Assembly: GCA_019426215.1 (NCBI GenBank)
Contig: CM033408.1
Span: forward strand, 8,435,077-8,499,076
Length of the DNA: 64,000 nt
Reading direction: 5' to 3'
From: Buddleja alternifolia
Taxonomy: Eukaryota; Streptophyta; Magnoliopsida; Lamiales; Scrophulariaceae
Part shown: one piece after another, positions 12,801 to 23,994 of the stretch
Position numbering within the stretch: the first letter of the stretch is position 1
Layout: each line of letters begins with the position of its first letter
The notes under the pieces: model-generated
Seen by the model: only the letters and a program-made list of their open reading frames with translations
What the model was told of the DNA's origin: nothing
Database searches by the model: none
Made by a program: the position numbers and the translations under genes

Positions 12801-15149
12801 AGATTAAAGTTAAGCTAAATGGAGATACATATTTTCCACATTATGCACCTGCTGTAATTCCATTATAGAATCCAATGTATTCTTTGAGGAAACAATTAAA
12901 TCTGAATATGCTTCACTGACTCCACTATCAGTATCGCAAAATAAGGATCTCACTGGTTCCTGCAGAGTAAAGATAACCATTTTTTCTTCAGATATGATGT
13001 TTTAATTGCACTATATGCCTTTCAAACATTAGTAAAACGGATCAAATCTCAAAGTGAACCTGAGGAAGTCTGTTAGAATTTGAGAATGCTTTTTGCAGCA
13101 AGAATCTGAATTCAAGTGTCTTGTCCCAGAGAGCCTTATCAGGAGTATAAGAAGTATATCAGCATACTAAATAACAACATAAAGACCACATCAACTAGAT
13201 GATAAGTCCAGCAAGGGGAACAACAAGAAGTAATAGAAAGCCGATTATGTAAGAGCGAAGACGTCTCTCATCATGCTACTTCAAAAAAAAACACTCATTG
13301 GAAAAACAAAAAGTGCCTTCCACTAAATCATTTTAACACAAACTCACACAAAAACCATCACGAATTTGAAGACATATGAAATAGTTTTTCAAAATCAAAC
13401 ATGTTAATCGCACCAATATTTAAACTTGAACCGGGTTAGTGAATGATAACATTTAACTAAACAATTAGAGCGAGTTCAGTAGTAGAATTTCAGGGAAAGA
13501 ATGATACGTATGGTGAAAATCCAATGGGTCAGTAGCATTATACCCTTTGATTTTTTACAGCTTGACCTTTTTGAAAATCCTCATCCTTGTGGCGCTTGAG
13601 ATTCCTCCAAATATCTCTGGGTCGATAAATCAGAAGTGCAAATCAGCATATTGCCACAAAAGTAGGCTAAAGGTCTCTTGGAGATGGGTCAATAATACCA
13701 AGACAGAGAAAACGCCATTGTAGAAAAGTATCTCTAAGAGATGAAAATAGTTTACCACAATCATGACACACAACACACCACTTATGTACATAAGAACAAA
13801 AAAATGCCAATTCACCTCAATGTTATCTGCTGGGAAACCAAATTGACTTGCAATATAAACTCAGGCAACAACTCTAGCATCAAAGAATAAATATAAAATG
13901 AAAAATTTATGGATGAACTTCTAATCTCACAACTACTTCTATAGCCAAACATGCAAAATAAATAGCAAGAACCTAGAATGTCTTATAAGGTGAATGAAGT
14001 TATCATCAGTCAAAGAGGCAATGGGACTTCAAAGAGGAAAAATAAAAATTCACAAAGCTCAAGTGCCAAAAAACAGAAATTGCACTTTTTGTTGTTTCTT
14101 CGTTAAGCTACCTTTGACTCTATTGCCAAAGATGGTCCTGTCTGTAGCATACATCAGAGGTGCGATTCTTTCACATTTGTAGAGCTCAAATTATGATTGT
14201 TTAAATGGAGACCTAGTCATGGTTTCTTAGCTACACCAACAGTTACCAAAGGTAAGTAATATTACAGAGCTACCAAATAACGCATTAAAAGAAACACATG
14301 AAAGAGCCTGAAAAGTAGCAGGCTACATATTTCATAAACTTTACAGCCCTGTGGCCTCAAAAACTCAATTGCCCTAGTGGTGGAGAAACATGTTTTTATT
14401 ATTTATTTTCTCCTCTGGCCTAAGCAATTGCTCCTCAAATTTTAATCTTCCCTTACTATATTTGTTAATAAGAATTACAAAATAATTGTGGCTAGACTTG
14501 ATTCTTTTATTATATGTATTCACCGGCTTGCTTAAAGATTACCACTAATCCTTTTGCCAATTAAACCTGAAATGCACAGATACCAGAAACCAAAACCCTA
14601 ATGAATAGTACAAATGCTACAAAATATGCGACCTAAAAAACAATCAGATTCTAGATCTCCTCCAAAAAGAAAATCAATTTGAAAAACGTAAAAGCAATGT
14701 TAAAAAAGGCAGCCCAATTACTTACTGCTCCTCGTTTCTAAGCTCTTTGTACTCTTTCTCGAGCTCCTCCATCTCCTCGCCCTTTTGTACATCATCGTTG
14801 TCAGAGGTGCCTTCTTCTTCATCCTCTTCTGAGCCTTCCTCCTCATTGTCATCCTCATCCTGGTCGCCGTCATCCTCGTCCTCCTCAACATCATCCTCAT
14901 GATCCTCGCTACGGTCATCTTTATCCTCGACATGGTAACGGTCAGCAGCATAATTATCCACCTATGAACAAGCAAAGGACCAGGGTATAAGTTTCAGTAA
15001 TAAAAATAGAAATGATATTCCAGAAACAAAAGTCGGTAACTGGGGAAACTAAAAAGGTGTCTAACATGCATAATTGTATCATCCATGTCACTGTCGAATT
15101 CCAAATCGATGTCACCCTCTACCGTCTTTCTTGATTTCTTCTTCCCCAT
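9864..15149 (-). CDS. AATF: AATF/Bfr2/Traube-domain ribosome biogenesis factor
   Basis: Thirteen coding exons read on the minus strand: 15149-15066, 14961-14726, 13616-13544, 13134-13060, 12959-12849, 12712-12670, 12146-12041, 11487-11385, 11304-11209, 11077-11042, 10588-10489, 10178-10094 and 9990-9864. They join in frame to 424 aa. After a short Lys-rich start comes a strongly acidic stretch (about residues 29-106), then the AATF central helical domain, which includes DIWRNLKRHKDEDF. The C-terminal TRAUB domain (about 331-397) carries DDSDFYQQLLKEF, VDRRASKSRKIRY and NFMAPRP. The family acts in the nucleolus in early small-subunit rRNA processing. The plant protein is shorter than human AATF. 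Exon 7 and exon 10 have tandem in-frame acceptors (see findings). The promoter abuts the large MULE. Confidence 0.92.
10662..10948. mobile_element. MULE-type MITE (family copy 2, inverted) in an AATF intron
   Basis: The left end GGGTAAATTACAGACACCC and the right end, read in reverse as GGATGATTATGTATACTCCC followed by TCACTTATTG, match the copy at 8457-8674 in opposite orientation. A run of (AAAAGT)n units near 10777-10806 lies inside. I could not pair a clean target duplication. It sits between exons 11 and 10 (10489-10588 and 11042-11077). Confidence 0.55.
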
Positions 15150-15428
15150 TACTGAAAAAATAGCTAAACACAAGAAAGAAACAAATGGAAATATTAATTA
15201 CCAAAAACAGGTTGAAGAGTATGAAGAAATAACTTGTAAGAATCTGTAACAGCGCACAAAAAATGCATAATTTTGATTTTAAACTACAAGAAATTGATCT
15301 TTAGTGATAAATACTGAAATAAAACGATAAATAGACGGCTCGGGAGCCTGGGCTCGAATTTGTTATTCCGCAGTTGTTAATGGAGTAAACAACTCCATAA
15401 AACCCTAAGAGATATGTGTTTACCAACG

Positions 15429-15590
15429 ACAAGTTGGCGGAGGCGATGGTGGCTTCGCCGGCGGTGGTGTGGTGCGCGGGGTTGTAGTGATATTCCGGCG
15501 GCGAAGGCGGAGATGTGATGGCCTAGGGTTTAATCGAATTGTTACAGGTTGGGGTTTAAGGCTTTGAGCGTGCTGTATCTATGCCCAAGG
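15429..15590 (-). promoter_or_regulatory. AATF 5' leader and promoter with telo-box
   Basis: Read on the minus strand, a leader-like CCGCCG-rich segment ends at a possible donor, TCGTTG|GTAAAC near 15424, suggesting a leader intron before the ATG at 15149. Upstream, at 15524-15531, is AAACCCTA, the telo-box common in promoters of plant ribosome-biogenesis genes. Only about 60 bp beyond it the large MULE begins, so the more distal promoter has been pushed 12.9 kb away. Confidence 0.5.
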
Positions 15591-15650
15591 GGCAACTTAG
15601 CAATTTTAGACCCCAATTGCAGGTGTGTTGCAGTATTAGACTCCTTATGT
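15591..15650. repeat. Left terminal inverted repeat of the large MULE
   Basis: It contains TAGACCCCAATTGCA, which is repeated in inverse orientation at 28441-28455, and a second AGACTCC box. The outermost 22 bp align without gaps to the right end. Confidence 0.85.
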
Positions 15651-15969
15651 TTTGGAATTTTTTTTATTATTTTTTTTTAATAGTGAGAATGCTATTTTGG
15701 TGTGAAGTGCCCAGAATACCCTCCATTAAAAATCCCCCAATTGAAGAAATGTTGAAGCGTTTCTTGTTTGCCTTTTTTTTTATTTTTTTTATTTTTGATT
15801 TAATGTATTATCTAATTACATTTAAGCCCTTTGAGCCAAAATAATTGTAAAAATGTGTGACAACTTTAGAAAGCGTACTTTTGAAAACCTTCCAATTTAT
15901 CATTTGGCTGGGAAGTTGAAAGTCTGAACGGGCAAAAATCAAGGGGGGAGAGACGAGAAGGGGAAAAAG

Positions 15970-16192
15970 CACAAGAACCATATCGGCCGATATTTATACA
16001 GTATATCGGAGGAAAGAAGCCAAGTAAATCTTGTATTATTGTTCATAAACATCCTCCTCCCACCTCTTCTTCATTTCCCCAAGGTAATTTGAATTTTGAA
16101 GCCAGATTCGCAATTCTAGGGTTTTTGTGAAACTATTTTAATTTTGTAATTTTGATTGTTAAACCATTATTGTTTAGTCCCATTATCGATCA
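15970..16192 (+). promoter_or_regulatory. Promoter/leader of the MULE protease gene
   Basis: A perfect 14-bp palindrome, ATATCGGCCGATAT (15980-15993), overlaps a TATA-like TATTTATA (15991-15998). Another CAGTATATCGGAGG follows. Poly-pyrimidine leader sequence comes next, before the ATG at 16193. Confidence 0.45.
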
Positions 16193-19100
16193 ATGGCTGC
16201 TTCCTCCTCATCGGGTACCAAACGCCAACGTGAAGTGGCTTCAGCCAGCCCTGGAACTTCCTCCACACCCCCTGTAAGTGAACTAGCTTCGAAGTATTTT
16301 ATATTTTTAGCAAAATTTATAAATGTAGTTTTTTTGGGTTGTGTGTGATGTATTATTGACTGTGTTTTAGGTTTTATGGTTGGTAATTGTTGATTTTTGT
16401 TGGATAACCTGATTTTTTTGTATGGTATAAAAGTTTAGTCGTTAAATTTGACAAATGTTTTTGTTGAAGCGTGTTGTTTCAGGGCAATTAGGAAGTATAT
16501 CTTGATATAGGGTTATATCAGTTTGTGTTTATAAGTAATTTAATTGAATTTTGTCTTAGGTTTCCGACCCAAACGACATCCCTCGGCCCACTTTTACATT
16601 GAGTCCCGATAAATTTAACTTGAAGTGTAAAGTTGGCAGCAAATGCAAATTGAAAGAGGATCTTAAGTATATTGAAGAGTGTTTAAGTGACCATCCTGAT
16701 GGTATAATGTGGTTTCAAAACTCTCAATTTGCCCCATTATTCGACGTTGCTTCGGACATGGACATGGTTTTAACTCCTCTGTGGATGCTTCTAACACGAA
16801 TAGTGGATTCTCCAGACCATTCTGAAATTTGGTTTGTTGTAAATGGCATTCCTATTCGTTATTCTTTGTTGGAGCATGCAATTATGAGCGGGTTGAATTG
16901 CTCCCGGTATCCTGCAGCTTCAAAGGTTGTGGAGGATGATAATTTTAGTCGTAGATACCTTAGCCCTAAAGCCACCGTTAAAATTCTTAGGGAACAACTT
17001 AAGAAGCGTGTGATTTGTGGAGAAGTAGACCGTTCTAGAACTCGTCGAAAGTCTTCGAAGAAGGCTGCGAAGAAGGTGGCGAGTAGTTCCAGTGACAAAG
17101 CATTAGAGATCCTTCCATCTGACAAGTTAAAGCTTGCGTTATTGTATTTGTTGGTTTCTGTTTTTTTTATCCCGCCACATGATGATTCACCAATTGATTC
17201 CCGTCTTCTTGCAATTGTTGATGACCTTGAGTTTGCGAAAACTTATCCATGGGGTAGGCTTTCTTATTCTGTTATGATGGACCAATTGAAAACCTTGGAC
17301 TTGAAGAAAAAATTGGTTGCGGCAAATCCACAGTGCAACTTTCGTTGTTTTGTTCTCCCACTTATGGTAAATTTGGTTTTTATCTTTCATTGTTAATTGT
17401 CGACTTACTGTTATGTGAATATTTGATAATATCTTTTTTGTTCCGATGTTAGCTTCTTCCTTTCGAGTGTATACCCGTACTCTCACCAATGATTGGGCGG
17501 TTGAGGGAGAATATGCCCGGACAATTGCCGAGAATGTGCAAGTGGACCACTAAACTTCTTCACAAGAGACAATATCCCACCTTGTCTCAAATTCTTATGT
17601 TGGTTGGAAACACCCAGGTTAGTATTTTCATTGCCAATTTGAAATGTTAAAATCTCAAACCTTATTTGCGTATCAATCTTCGCCTTTTATAATGAATTGT
17701 ATTAATTCTATTATATTTATTTGTTTATTTGTTTGATAGGATATTAAAAGCCTACTTCAAGCCACGCCGGAGGAACTGGCAACAGACCACATGCAAAGCT
17801 TTGCTCCTTTTGATCATGCCAACAGCAAGGTCCATGACCCCACCACCAAATTATGGACTGAAATACTCGAGAAAGGAGGTAGAATTGTATTTGATGACAT
17901 TTTCCGAATAGATTTGGAATCTCGACATTCCATTCTTCCAGTGAGTAAAATTGCAACCATAATCGACGATGAAGGTAGAAGACCTGAAAAGGAAAATGTT
18001 GAATGTGAGGCAGGCAAAGTTGCACAGGACAGTGTTCCTGGTGTTTCATCCATTCCCATGAATACCAATGATATGGTTATGAAAGTCCTTCGTGAGTTAA
18101 TAGCAAAGGGTGATTTGTTATCACAAAAGATTGATTTGTTATCACAAAACAGTATTGGTATGAGTGAAAGGTTAGAAAAGGTTGAAAGTGTGTTAAAAGA
18201 CCTTTCAACAAAGGTTGGAGGTGATGAGGATGATGATGATGGGGTTCTTGGTGAGGATGAAGGGGTCGGTGGTGATAAGGATGATTTTGTTGTTGAGGAT
18301 GTGGATGAAGGAATTGGTGGGGATGCAGGTGAAGGATTTGGTGAGGATAAAGTTGATGGTTTAGCCATGGTCCTTTTTAATCATGGTGGAGTGGTTGTAG
18401 GTCCTGATCCCATGGTAGATGTAGTTGTACAAGAAGAATCTGAGTTTTATTTGAAGAGGATGCCAAAGAAATCCAATTACCAAAAATCTCCATTTACCAA
18501 TCCGGATGCAAGGAAGAAGAAGAAGAAGAAAGTACGTAAGACGTAATATGGCATTATGTGTAATGGTTTTATTAGTTGGTTTGGTTTGATGACTGTGTTT
18601 GTTTGTAGTACTACGGGTACTGTGTTGGTATACAATATTAGTAATGTTATTCAGTATTTTTATTTTTGTTAGTACTAGTACTTGTATTAGTATTAGTATT
18701 AGTATTTGTAATATTGTATTTGCTGCACTGTGTTTGTTTATAGTATTATGTGTACTGTATTTGTATACAATATTAGTATTAGTAATTTTATTCAGTATTA
18801 GTATTTCTGTTAGTACTAGTACTTGTATTAGTATTAGTATTTGTTTTTGATAATATTCCACTGTGTGAATTCATCTTTTTTTTCGAACCCCAGGTGGAGT
18901 CGGGCCCAAATACTGGTACAGAACCGGTGGAGAATGATTTGGCTGGGGATTTTTTTGTGCCTCTTACTCCAGAAGAAAAAGATGTTGTTTCTGAAGCCTT
19001 GACCCGTTCAAGTTCTGAAAAAGTGTTGGTGACTCACTCTAATATTCAGATTACCGACGAACAGTTACGGTGTTTTTTGGCAAGAGGTTGGCTCAATTCT

Positions 19101-19658
19101 GATGTGATTAATGTGTATTTTCACTTGTTGAAAGAAAGAGAGAGGAGGGAGCCAACCAAATTTTTAAAGTGCCACTATTTTAACACTTTCTTTTACACCG
19201 CTTTGGTTCGTAATGGCGTATATGATTTCAAAACTGTCGAGGATTGGACCACCCCGACCAATCTGGGATATCACCTCCTTGATTGTGAAAAAAAATTTGT
19301 GCCTATTCACAAACCCGATCATTGGTGTTTAGCTATTATCAACAAAAAGGAACAAAAGCTCCAATATCTTGATTCTGATGGTGGACAAGATGAAGAAGTT
19401 TTGAAATTTCTTGCTATGTATTTTGTTGATGAGGTGAAGCAGAAGAGTGGAGAAACCATTGATCTGAGTTTGTGGAATCACGAGTACACCAAGAACCTTC
19501 CTCGACAGGAAAATAACTACGACTGTGGAATGTTCATGATCAAGTACGCCGACTTTTGTAGTAGTTCGGCTGACATTGGTCTTTGTTTTGGACAGGCTGA
19601 CATGTCATATTTTAGGCAGAGGGTAGTTAAGGAGATTTTGAACTTGAGAGTAGATTGA
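16193..19658 (+). CDS. DUF1985 + Ulp1-like (C48) cysteine protease of the MULE
   Basis: Five exons, 16193-16273, 16560-17366, 17453-17617, 17740-18531 and 18894-19658, all in phase 0, join to 869 aa without a stop. Residues 1-27 are Ser/Ala-rich. The next 300 or so contain the DUF1985 signature (EIWFVVNGIPIRYSLLEHAI, then MSGLNC). A Lys/Arg patch, a middle coiled-coil-like stretch with repeated LLSQK, and an Asp/Gly-rich acidic tract follow, ending in a Lys run. The C-terminal 250 residues are a C48 protease with His758 (DHWCLAI), Asp775 (LDSDGG), Gln820 and Cys826 (NNYDCGMF), so all catalytic positions are present. C48 enzymes cleave SUMO or similar modifiers; DUF1985 proteins of VANDAL MULEs counter silencing. 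Which activity applies here is unknown. The intact frame and splice sites suggest recent function. Confidence 0.88.
18594..18850 (+). repeat. Duplicated AGTATTA/TAGTACTAGTA-rich tract in the protease gene's last intron
   Basis: Two diverged copies of roughly 125 bp lie in tandem. Each starts near TGTGTTTGTTT, contains TATACAATATTAGTA, and ends in TTAGTACTAGTACTTGTATT plus short TTAGTA runs. The 7-mer AGTATTA occurs six times by my count, once as TAGTATTAT (18741-18749). Confidence 0.75.
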
Positions 19659-20435
19659 TGAACAATGAAATTGCTATTAACTTGTAGATACTTTTAATGT
19701 ATTGTATCAGATTGGCATGCAGTATAACTAGTATTATCCGTATACTGGCCAGATTGGTACCAAGTATAACTAGTATATTCCTTAAAATTTATTGCTTTGT
19801 ACTATATTTTTGTTAACTTGTAATTCACATTTAGCATTAGTGTGATAGATTTTTTTGGACGGTATTTAAAAACTTATTGGCCATTAGTGGATAGATTTTT
19901 TTGTTTGGTAAAAAAGTAAGATGAAATTTATTGCATTATTGAAGTGGGTTGTTCTCAATCCCATCCATCCCATCTATTTATTCAATACATGGTAGTATAA
20001 TAGTTATACTAGCTATACTAGTGGTCATTCAAAACAGTATAATAAATGTGGGGAAGTTATCACATTAGTTTGGGTGAGAGGAAGTTTGAACGCCTCACAC
20101 CACACGTTCACCCTCCCACCATATTAGTGTATGCTTCAGTTTTTGACAGCTGTTAGAGGAGAGGTTAATTTATTAAACTCCTTCCCCCCACTTCCCCTGC
20201 CGTTTCCCCTTCCTCTCCTCACTTATGAAATCTGCGTAGCTCTAGAAAAACATTTTCACCATCTCTCTTCTCTGTGCACTCATCCGAAGCTTCACTCTCT
20301 CTCACTTTCTACCTTTCTTCCTTCCTCACTTATTTTACCCATCATTTTTCACTCATCCGAAGCTTCACTCACTCTCAGTCATCCGAAGTTTCACTCACTA
20401 TCACTTTCTACCTTTATTTATTTAGGAAATCTACC
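19659..20435 (+). other. Spacer and leader between MULE protease and F-box genes
   Basis: This is the 3' region of the protease gene, with TAACTAGTAT repeats at about 19723-19772, followed by the pyrimidine-rich F-box leader. The leader holds three copies of a short unit, TCATCCGAAGCTTCACTC or a near match (about 20280, 20350 and 20380), and two of TCACTTTCTACCTTT. No separate gene is seen. Confidence 0.5.
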
Positions 20436-22002
20436 ATGGATATTGAAGATAGATTAAGTGTGCTTCCTCCTGATGTGATTTTTCACATTATGGATCAGCT
20501 ATCAAAACTATCAGTGGTGGAGGCATCAAGGTTGGGATTTATATCAAAACATTTCCAACATCTTTGGTACTCAATCCCTAAACTAGAGTTCAATCATGGC
20601 GCTTTTTTACATCATAATATGTTTTTGTATAGTGGGTTACATTTTTCAGATTTTGTTAATCGCACGGTTGAACAACATAACAATAGTGTTGTTCATACTT
20701 TGATACTTGATTTTGGTAGGGGGGAGGGAGGTGGCGACCGTATTAGGGAAGATTGGGTATTATTTGGTGTTGATCACCATGTTCGAAAACTCAAAGTAGT
20801 TGGTCGTTTATTAAACTCTCTCCCTAGCACCCTATTTTACTCACACACTGTTGTTGATCTTAAACTATCTCTGCCTAAGTATGTTATTATGTGGGAGGAT
20901 GGAATCTTATTGCCAAATTTGAAAAAATTAGTATTGAAGCGTGTAGTAATGATTGACAATAGGTTTGGCCTTAAGAATTCAAAATGGTTTCCCACATTAG
21001 AGGAGTTGCAACTACTTAGTTGTGATTTTGAAAATATTCATGAATTTTTGGGTAATTTCCCCTGTTTGAAAATAATAAAAATGGCTTTCAACCAAGGCCA
21101 GAGCAATATCAACACTCGGCTATCGATCCCAAATTTAGATTGGTTGGTTATTTTAATGACCCAAAATCAGGGCGTGTCGGGGCATATGCAAGTGTCCAGA
21201 GCTCGTACCTTGAAATGGATATTACGTGGTGATGCCATGGACTTTGAAAGCAATTGCACTGATAACCTTTTCCATCGAGAGGTTGTTAAAATGGTTAAAG
21301 AATTATTCCTCACCGATGACGCTCATGTGTCGATGGTTTTCGGACAGGTATACCTCTCATTGGTTTTGATATCTGTGTGCATTAAATCTATGAAATTGTT
21401 GTTGATTTTACGTTTTTGGTACTTTGGTAGGTTTTGGCCAGCGTGGCTGGTCTACATCGTCATGTGTCGTCTTGTTATTTTGTCGACATGTTCAGCTTAA
21501 ATATGACATGTTTGAACAAGATCGATCATTTCGCAATGACACTGGTGATGATTAGTAGATGTCCGAACTTGGAAACATTTTCAATTAATTTGGTGGTAAT
21601 ATTCTACATTTTATGATTTGTTGATTATAACATGGTTAATTAACAATTTGATATCGGATATTCCGTCAATAAAATGGTTTCTGTTTTTTACCTGTTTTGT
21701 AGCCGAGTGACATGTTGGTAAACAATCCCACAACGGTTGGTCAATATGTAGAAGAGTGGAATTTGGGTGAGTTGGGATTGGACAATTTGGACGTGGTGAG
21801 CGTAACAAATTTCACGGGCATTGAATCCGAGATGAGCTACGTTATGCACGTGTTATTGCACGCATCTCAGTTGCAGAGGGTAAATATTGTGTGCAACGAC
21901 GTTTTTGCTGCTGACCGACATATATGTCAGCAAAAAATTAGGACGATAAGGTTGTTTCCAAGATTATCGGAAAATGTACGGCTTCGTTTCTCGTTTATGT
22001 AA
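20436..22002 (+). CDS. F-box / LRR-like (FBD-type) protein carried by the MULE
   Basis: Three exons, 20436-21347, 21431-21595 and 21703-22002, join in phase 0 to 458 aa. The ATG at 20436 is chosen because an F-box begins a few residues later: DRLSVLPPDVIFHIMDQLSK, then SRLGFISKHFQHLWYSIPKL. F-box proteins bind SKP1 and give SCF ubiquitin ligases their substrate choice. The middle has irregular leucine-rich repeats (LPNLKKLVLKRV, FPTLEELQLLSCDF, FPCLKIIKM), and the end resembles an FBD region (ASQLQRVNIVC). Splice sites and frame are intact. Plants have hundreds of F-box/LRR genes, and this one is probably a captured host gene. Its target is unknown, and no WD40 or Kelch domain is present. Confidence 0.85.
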
Positions 22003-22049
22003 TATATATACTGAAAATATTGCTATTGTATACCCAATTTGACATTCAT

Positions 22050-23740
22050 TTGATGGTAGAATATTGCTATCCAGTATCCAGAATGGTAGTTATACCGTAC
22101 GAATATTGAACCGGTATAACCCGTATACAAAGCAGAATGATAGATATACCGGTAGAATGGTTATCCAGTATATTCAGTATACCGGACAGAGTCATAGGTA
22201 TACTAGCAGAATATTGATCCGGTATACTCATATACTGGGCATTTAGGGTAGCTATACCGGACGAATGGTTATCTGGTATACTAGGCAGAATGATAGGTAT
22301 ACCGGACGAATATTAACCAGTATAACCAGAACAGCGCTAAAACATTTAAATTGCTTGAAATAATAATATGTCTATGGATTACATATATGCTTCTACAACT
22401 AATTAATGTTTAGGATATATTTATAGATTAAGTTGCAATAAGAATTTAATTTAATAGGTCCAAAAAGAATAGGTATAGCGGACGAATATTGACCCGGTAT
22501 ATGTAGTATACTTGGCAGAATGATAGATATACCGGACGAATGGTTATCCGGTATAGTCAGTATACCATGCTGAATGATAGGTATACCGGACGAATATTGA
22601 TCCGGTATATTCAGTCTACTAGGCAGATTAGAAAAACAATTGGAAGTGAATCCATCGCCAAATGACATATGATTGGTTGAAATAGAACAGAGCTAAAACA
22701 TTTAAATTAATGTTTAGGATATATTTATAGATTAAGCTGCAATAAGAATTTAATTTAATAGGTCCAAAAAGAATAGGTATACCGGACGAATATTGATCTC
22801 GTATATGCAGTATACTTGGCAGATTGAAAAAACAATTGGAAATGAATCCATCGCCAATTCACATATGATTGGTTGAAATAGAACAGTGCTAAAACATTTA
22901 AATTGCTTCAAATAATAATATGTGAATGGGTTACACCACAATTGGCGGCAGCAATACACATGGTTTAGGGTATCGAGTTTTAGGGTTTAGGGTATCGATC
23001 AGAGGTAATGTGAACCTAAATTTTGTGATGTTTTAATAAAATATACCGTGTGCAACAATGCATATTTGAATGTGGAACAATTGATGTATTTCATATATGC
23101 TTCTACAACTAATTAATGTTAATAGTTTCTCATACCTAGTAATAACATGTTTATATGTTGTACTTAGTATACTAGGCAGATTGTAAAAACAATTGGAAGT
23201 GAATCCATTGCCAAATGACATATGATTGGTTGAAATAGAACAGAGCTAAAACATTTAAATTAATGTTTAGGATATATTTATAGATTAAGCTGCAATAAGA
23301 ATTTAATTTAATAGGTCCAAAAAGAATAGGTATAGCAGACGAATATTGACCCGGTATATGCAGTATACTTTGCAGAATGATAGATATACCGGACGAATGG
23401 TTATCCGGTATAGTCAGTATACTATGCTGAATGATAGGTATACCGGACGAATTTTGATCCGGTATATTCAGTATACTAGGCAGATTGGAAAAACAATTGG
23501 AAGTGAATCCATCGCCAAATGACATATGATTGGTTGAAATAGAACAGAGCTAAAACATTTAAATTAATGTTTAGGATATATTTATAGATTAAGCTGCAAT
23601 AAGAATTTAATTTAATAGGTCCAAAAAGAATAGGTATAGCGGACGAATATTGACCCGGTATATGCAGTATACTTGGCAGAATGATAGATATACCGGACGA
23701 ATGGTTATCCGGTATAGTCAGTATACTAGGCAGAATGGTG
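22050..23740. repeat. Palindromic 54-bp minisatellite in about 305-bp higher-order units
   Basis: The monomer has a TATACCGGACGAAT half and an ATCCGGTATA half, so each monomer can fold (TATACCGG...CCGGTATA). Successive CGGACGAA marks at about 22479, 22533 and 22587 are 54 bp apart. Blocks of two or three monomers are joined by a common roughly 150-bp spacer (ACATTTAAATTAATGTTTAGG ... ATTTAATTTAATAGGTCC). This gives higher-order units starting near 22438, 22741, 23293 and 23598, with the middle interval longer and diverged. Two TTTAGGG words lie at 22962-23000. Stop-free stretches here are repeat artefacts, not genes. Confidence 0.85.
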
Positions 23741-23994
23741 AAGGCGGGAAATCCGAAAAAGTTTGAATAAAAAAGCGGGAAAAGAAGAAAAGCAGGTTTC
23801 TTATATTATTCCCAGCATCTAGATTATTCCTATTATTCATTATCCAATATCCACATCCAACATTCCATTTTCCACAATATCCCTCTCTCTCCACTTCCCC
23901 TCTCTCTCTCTCTCTTCTCTTCCCTCTTCACTATTTACTGTCTCTCTCGTCTCTCTCCCTCTCCTACCTCGTCTCGGTATCAAATTACTGAATC

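Noticed and set aside
14718..14975. Second minus-strand frame rich in Arg/Met
   Set aside because: It is the shadow frame of the acidic AATF exon 2.
18361..18861. 166-codon minus-strand frame
   Set aside because: It runs through the low-complexity AGTATTA tract and opposite the protease gene; its composition is repeat-driven.
22962..23000. Telomere-like TTTAGGG words
   Set aside because: Only two units are present, within a spacer of the array; too few for an interstitial telomere.
22399..23525. Repeated minus-strand frames with similar translations
   Set aside because: They are stop-free readings of the palindromic array, copied with each higher-order unit, and have no start context or domain.
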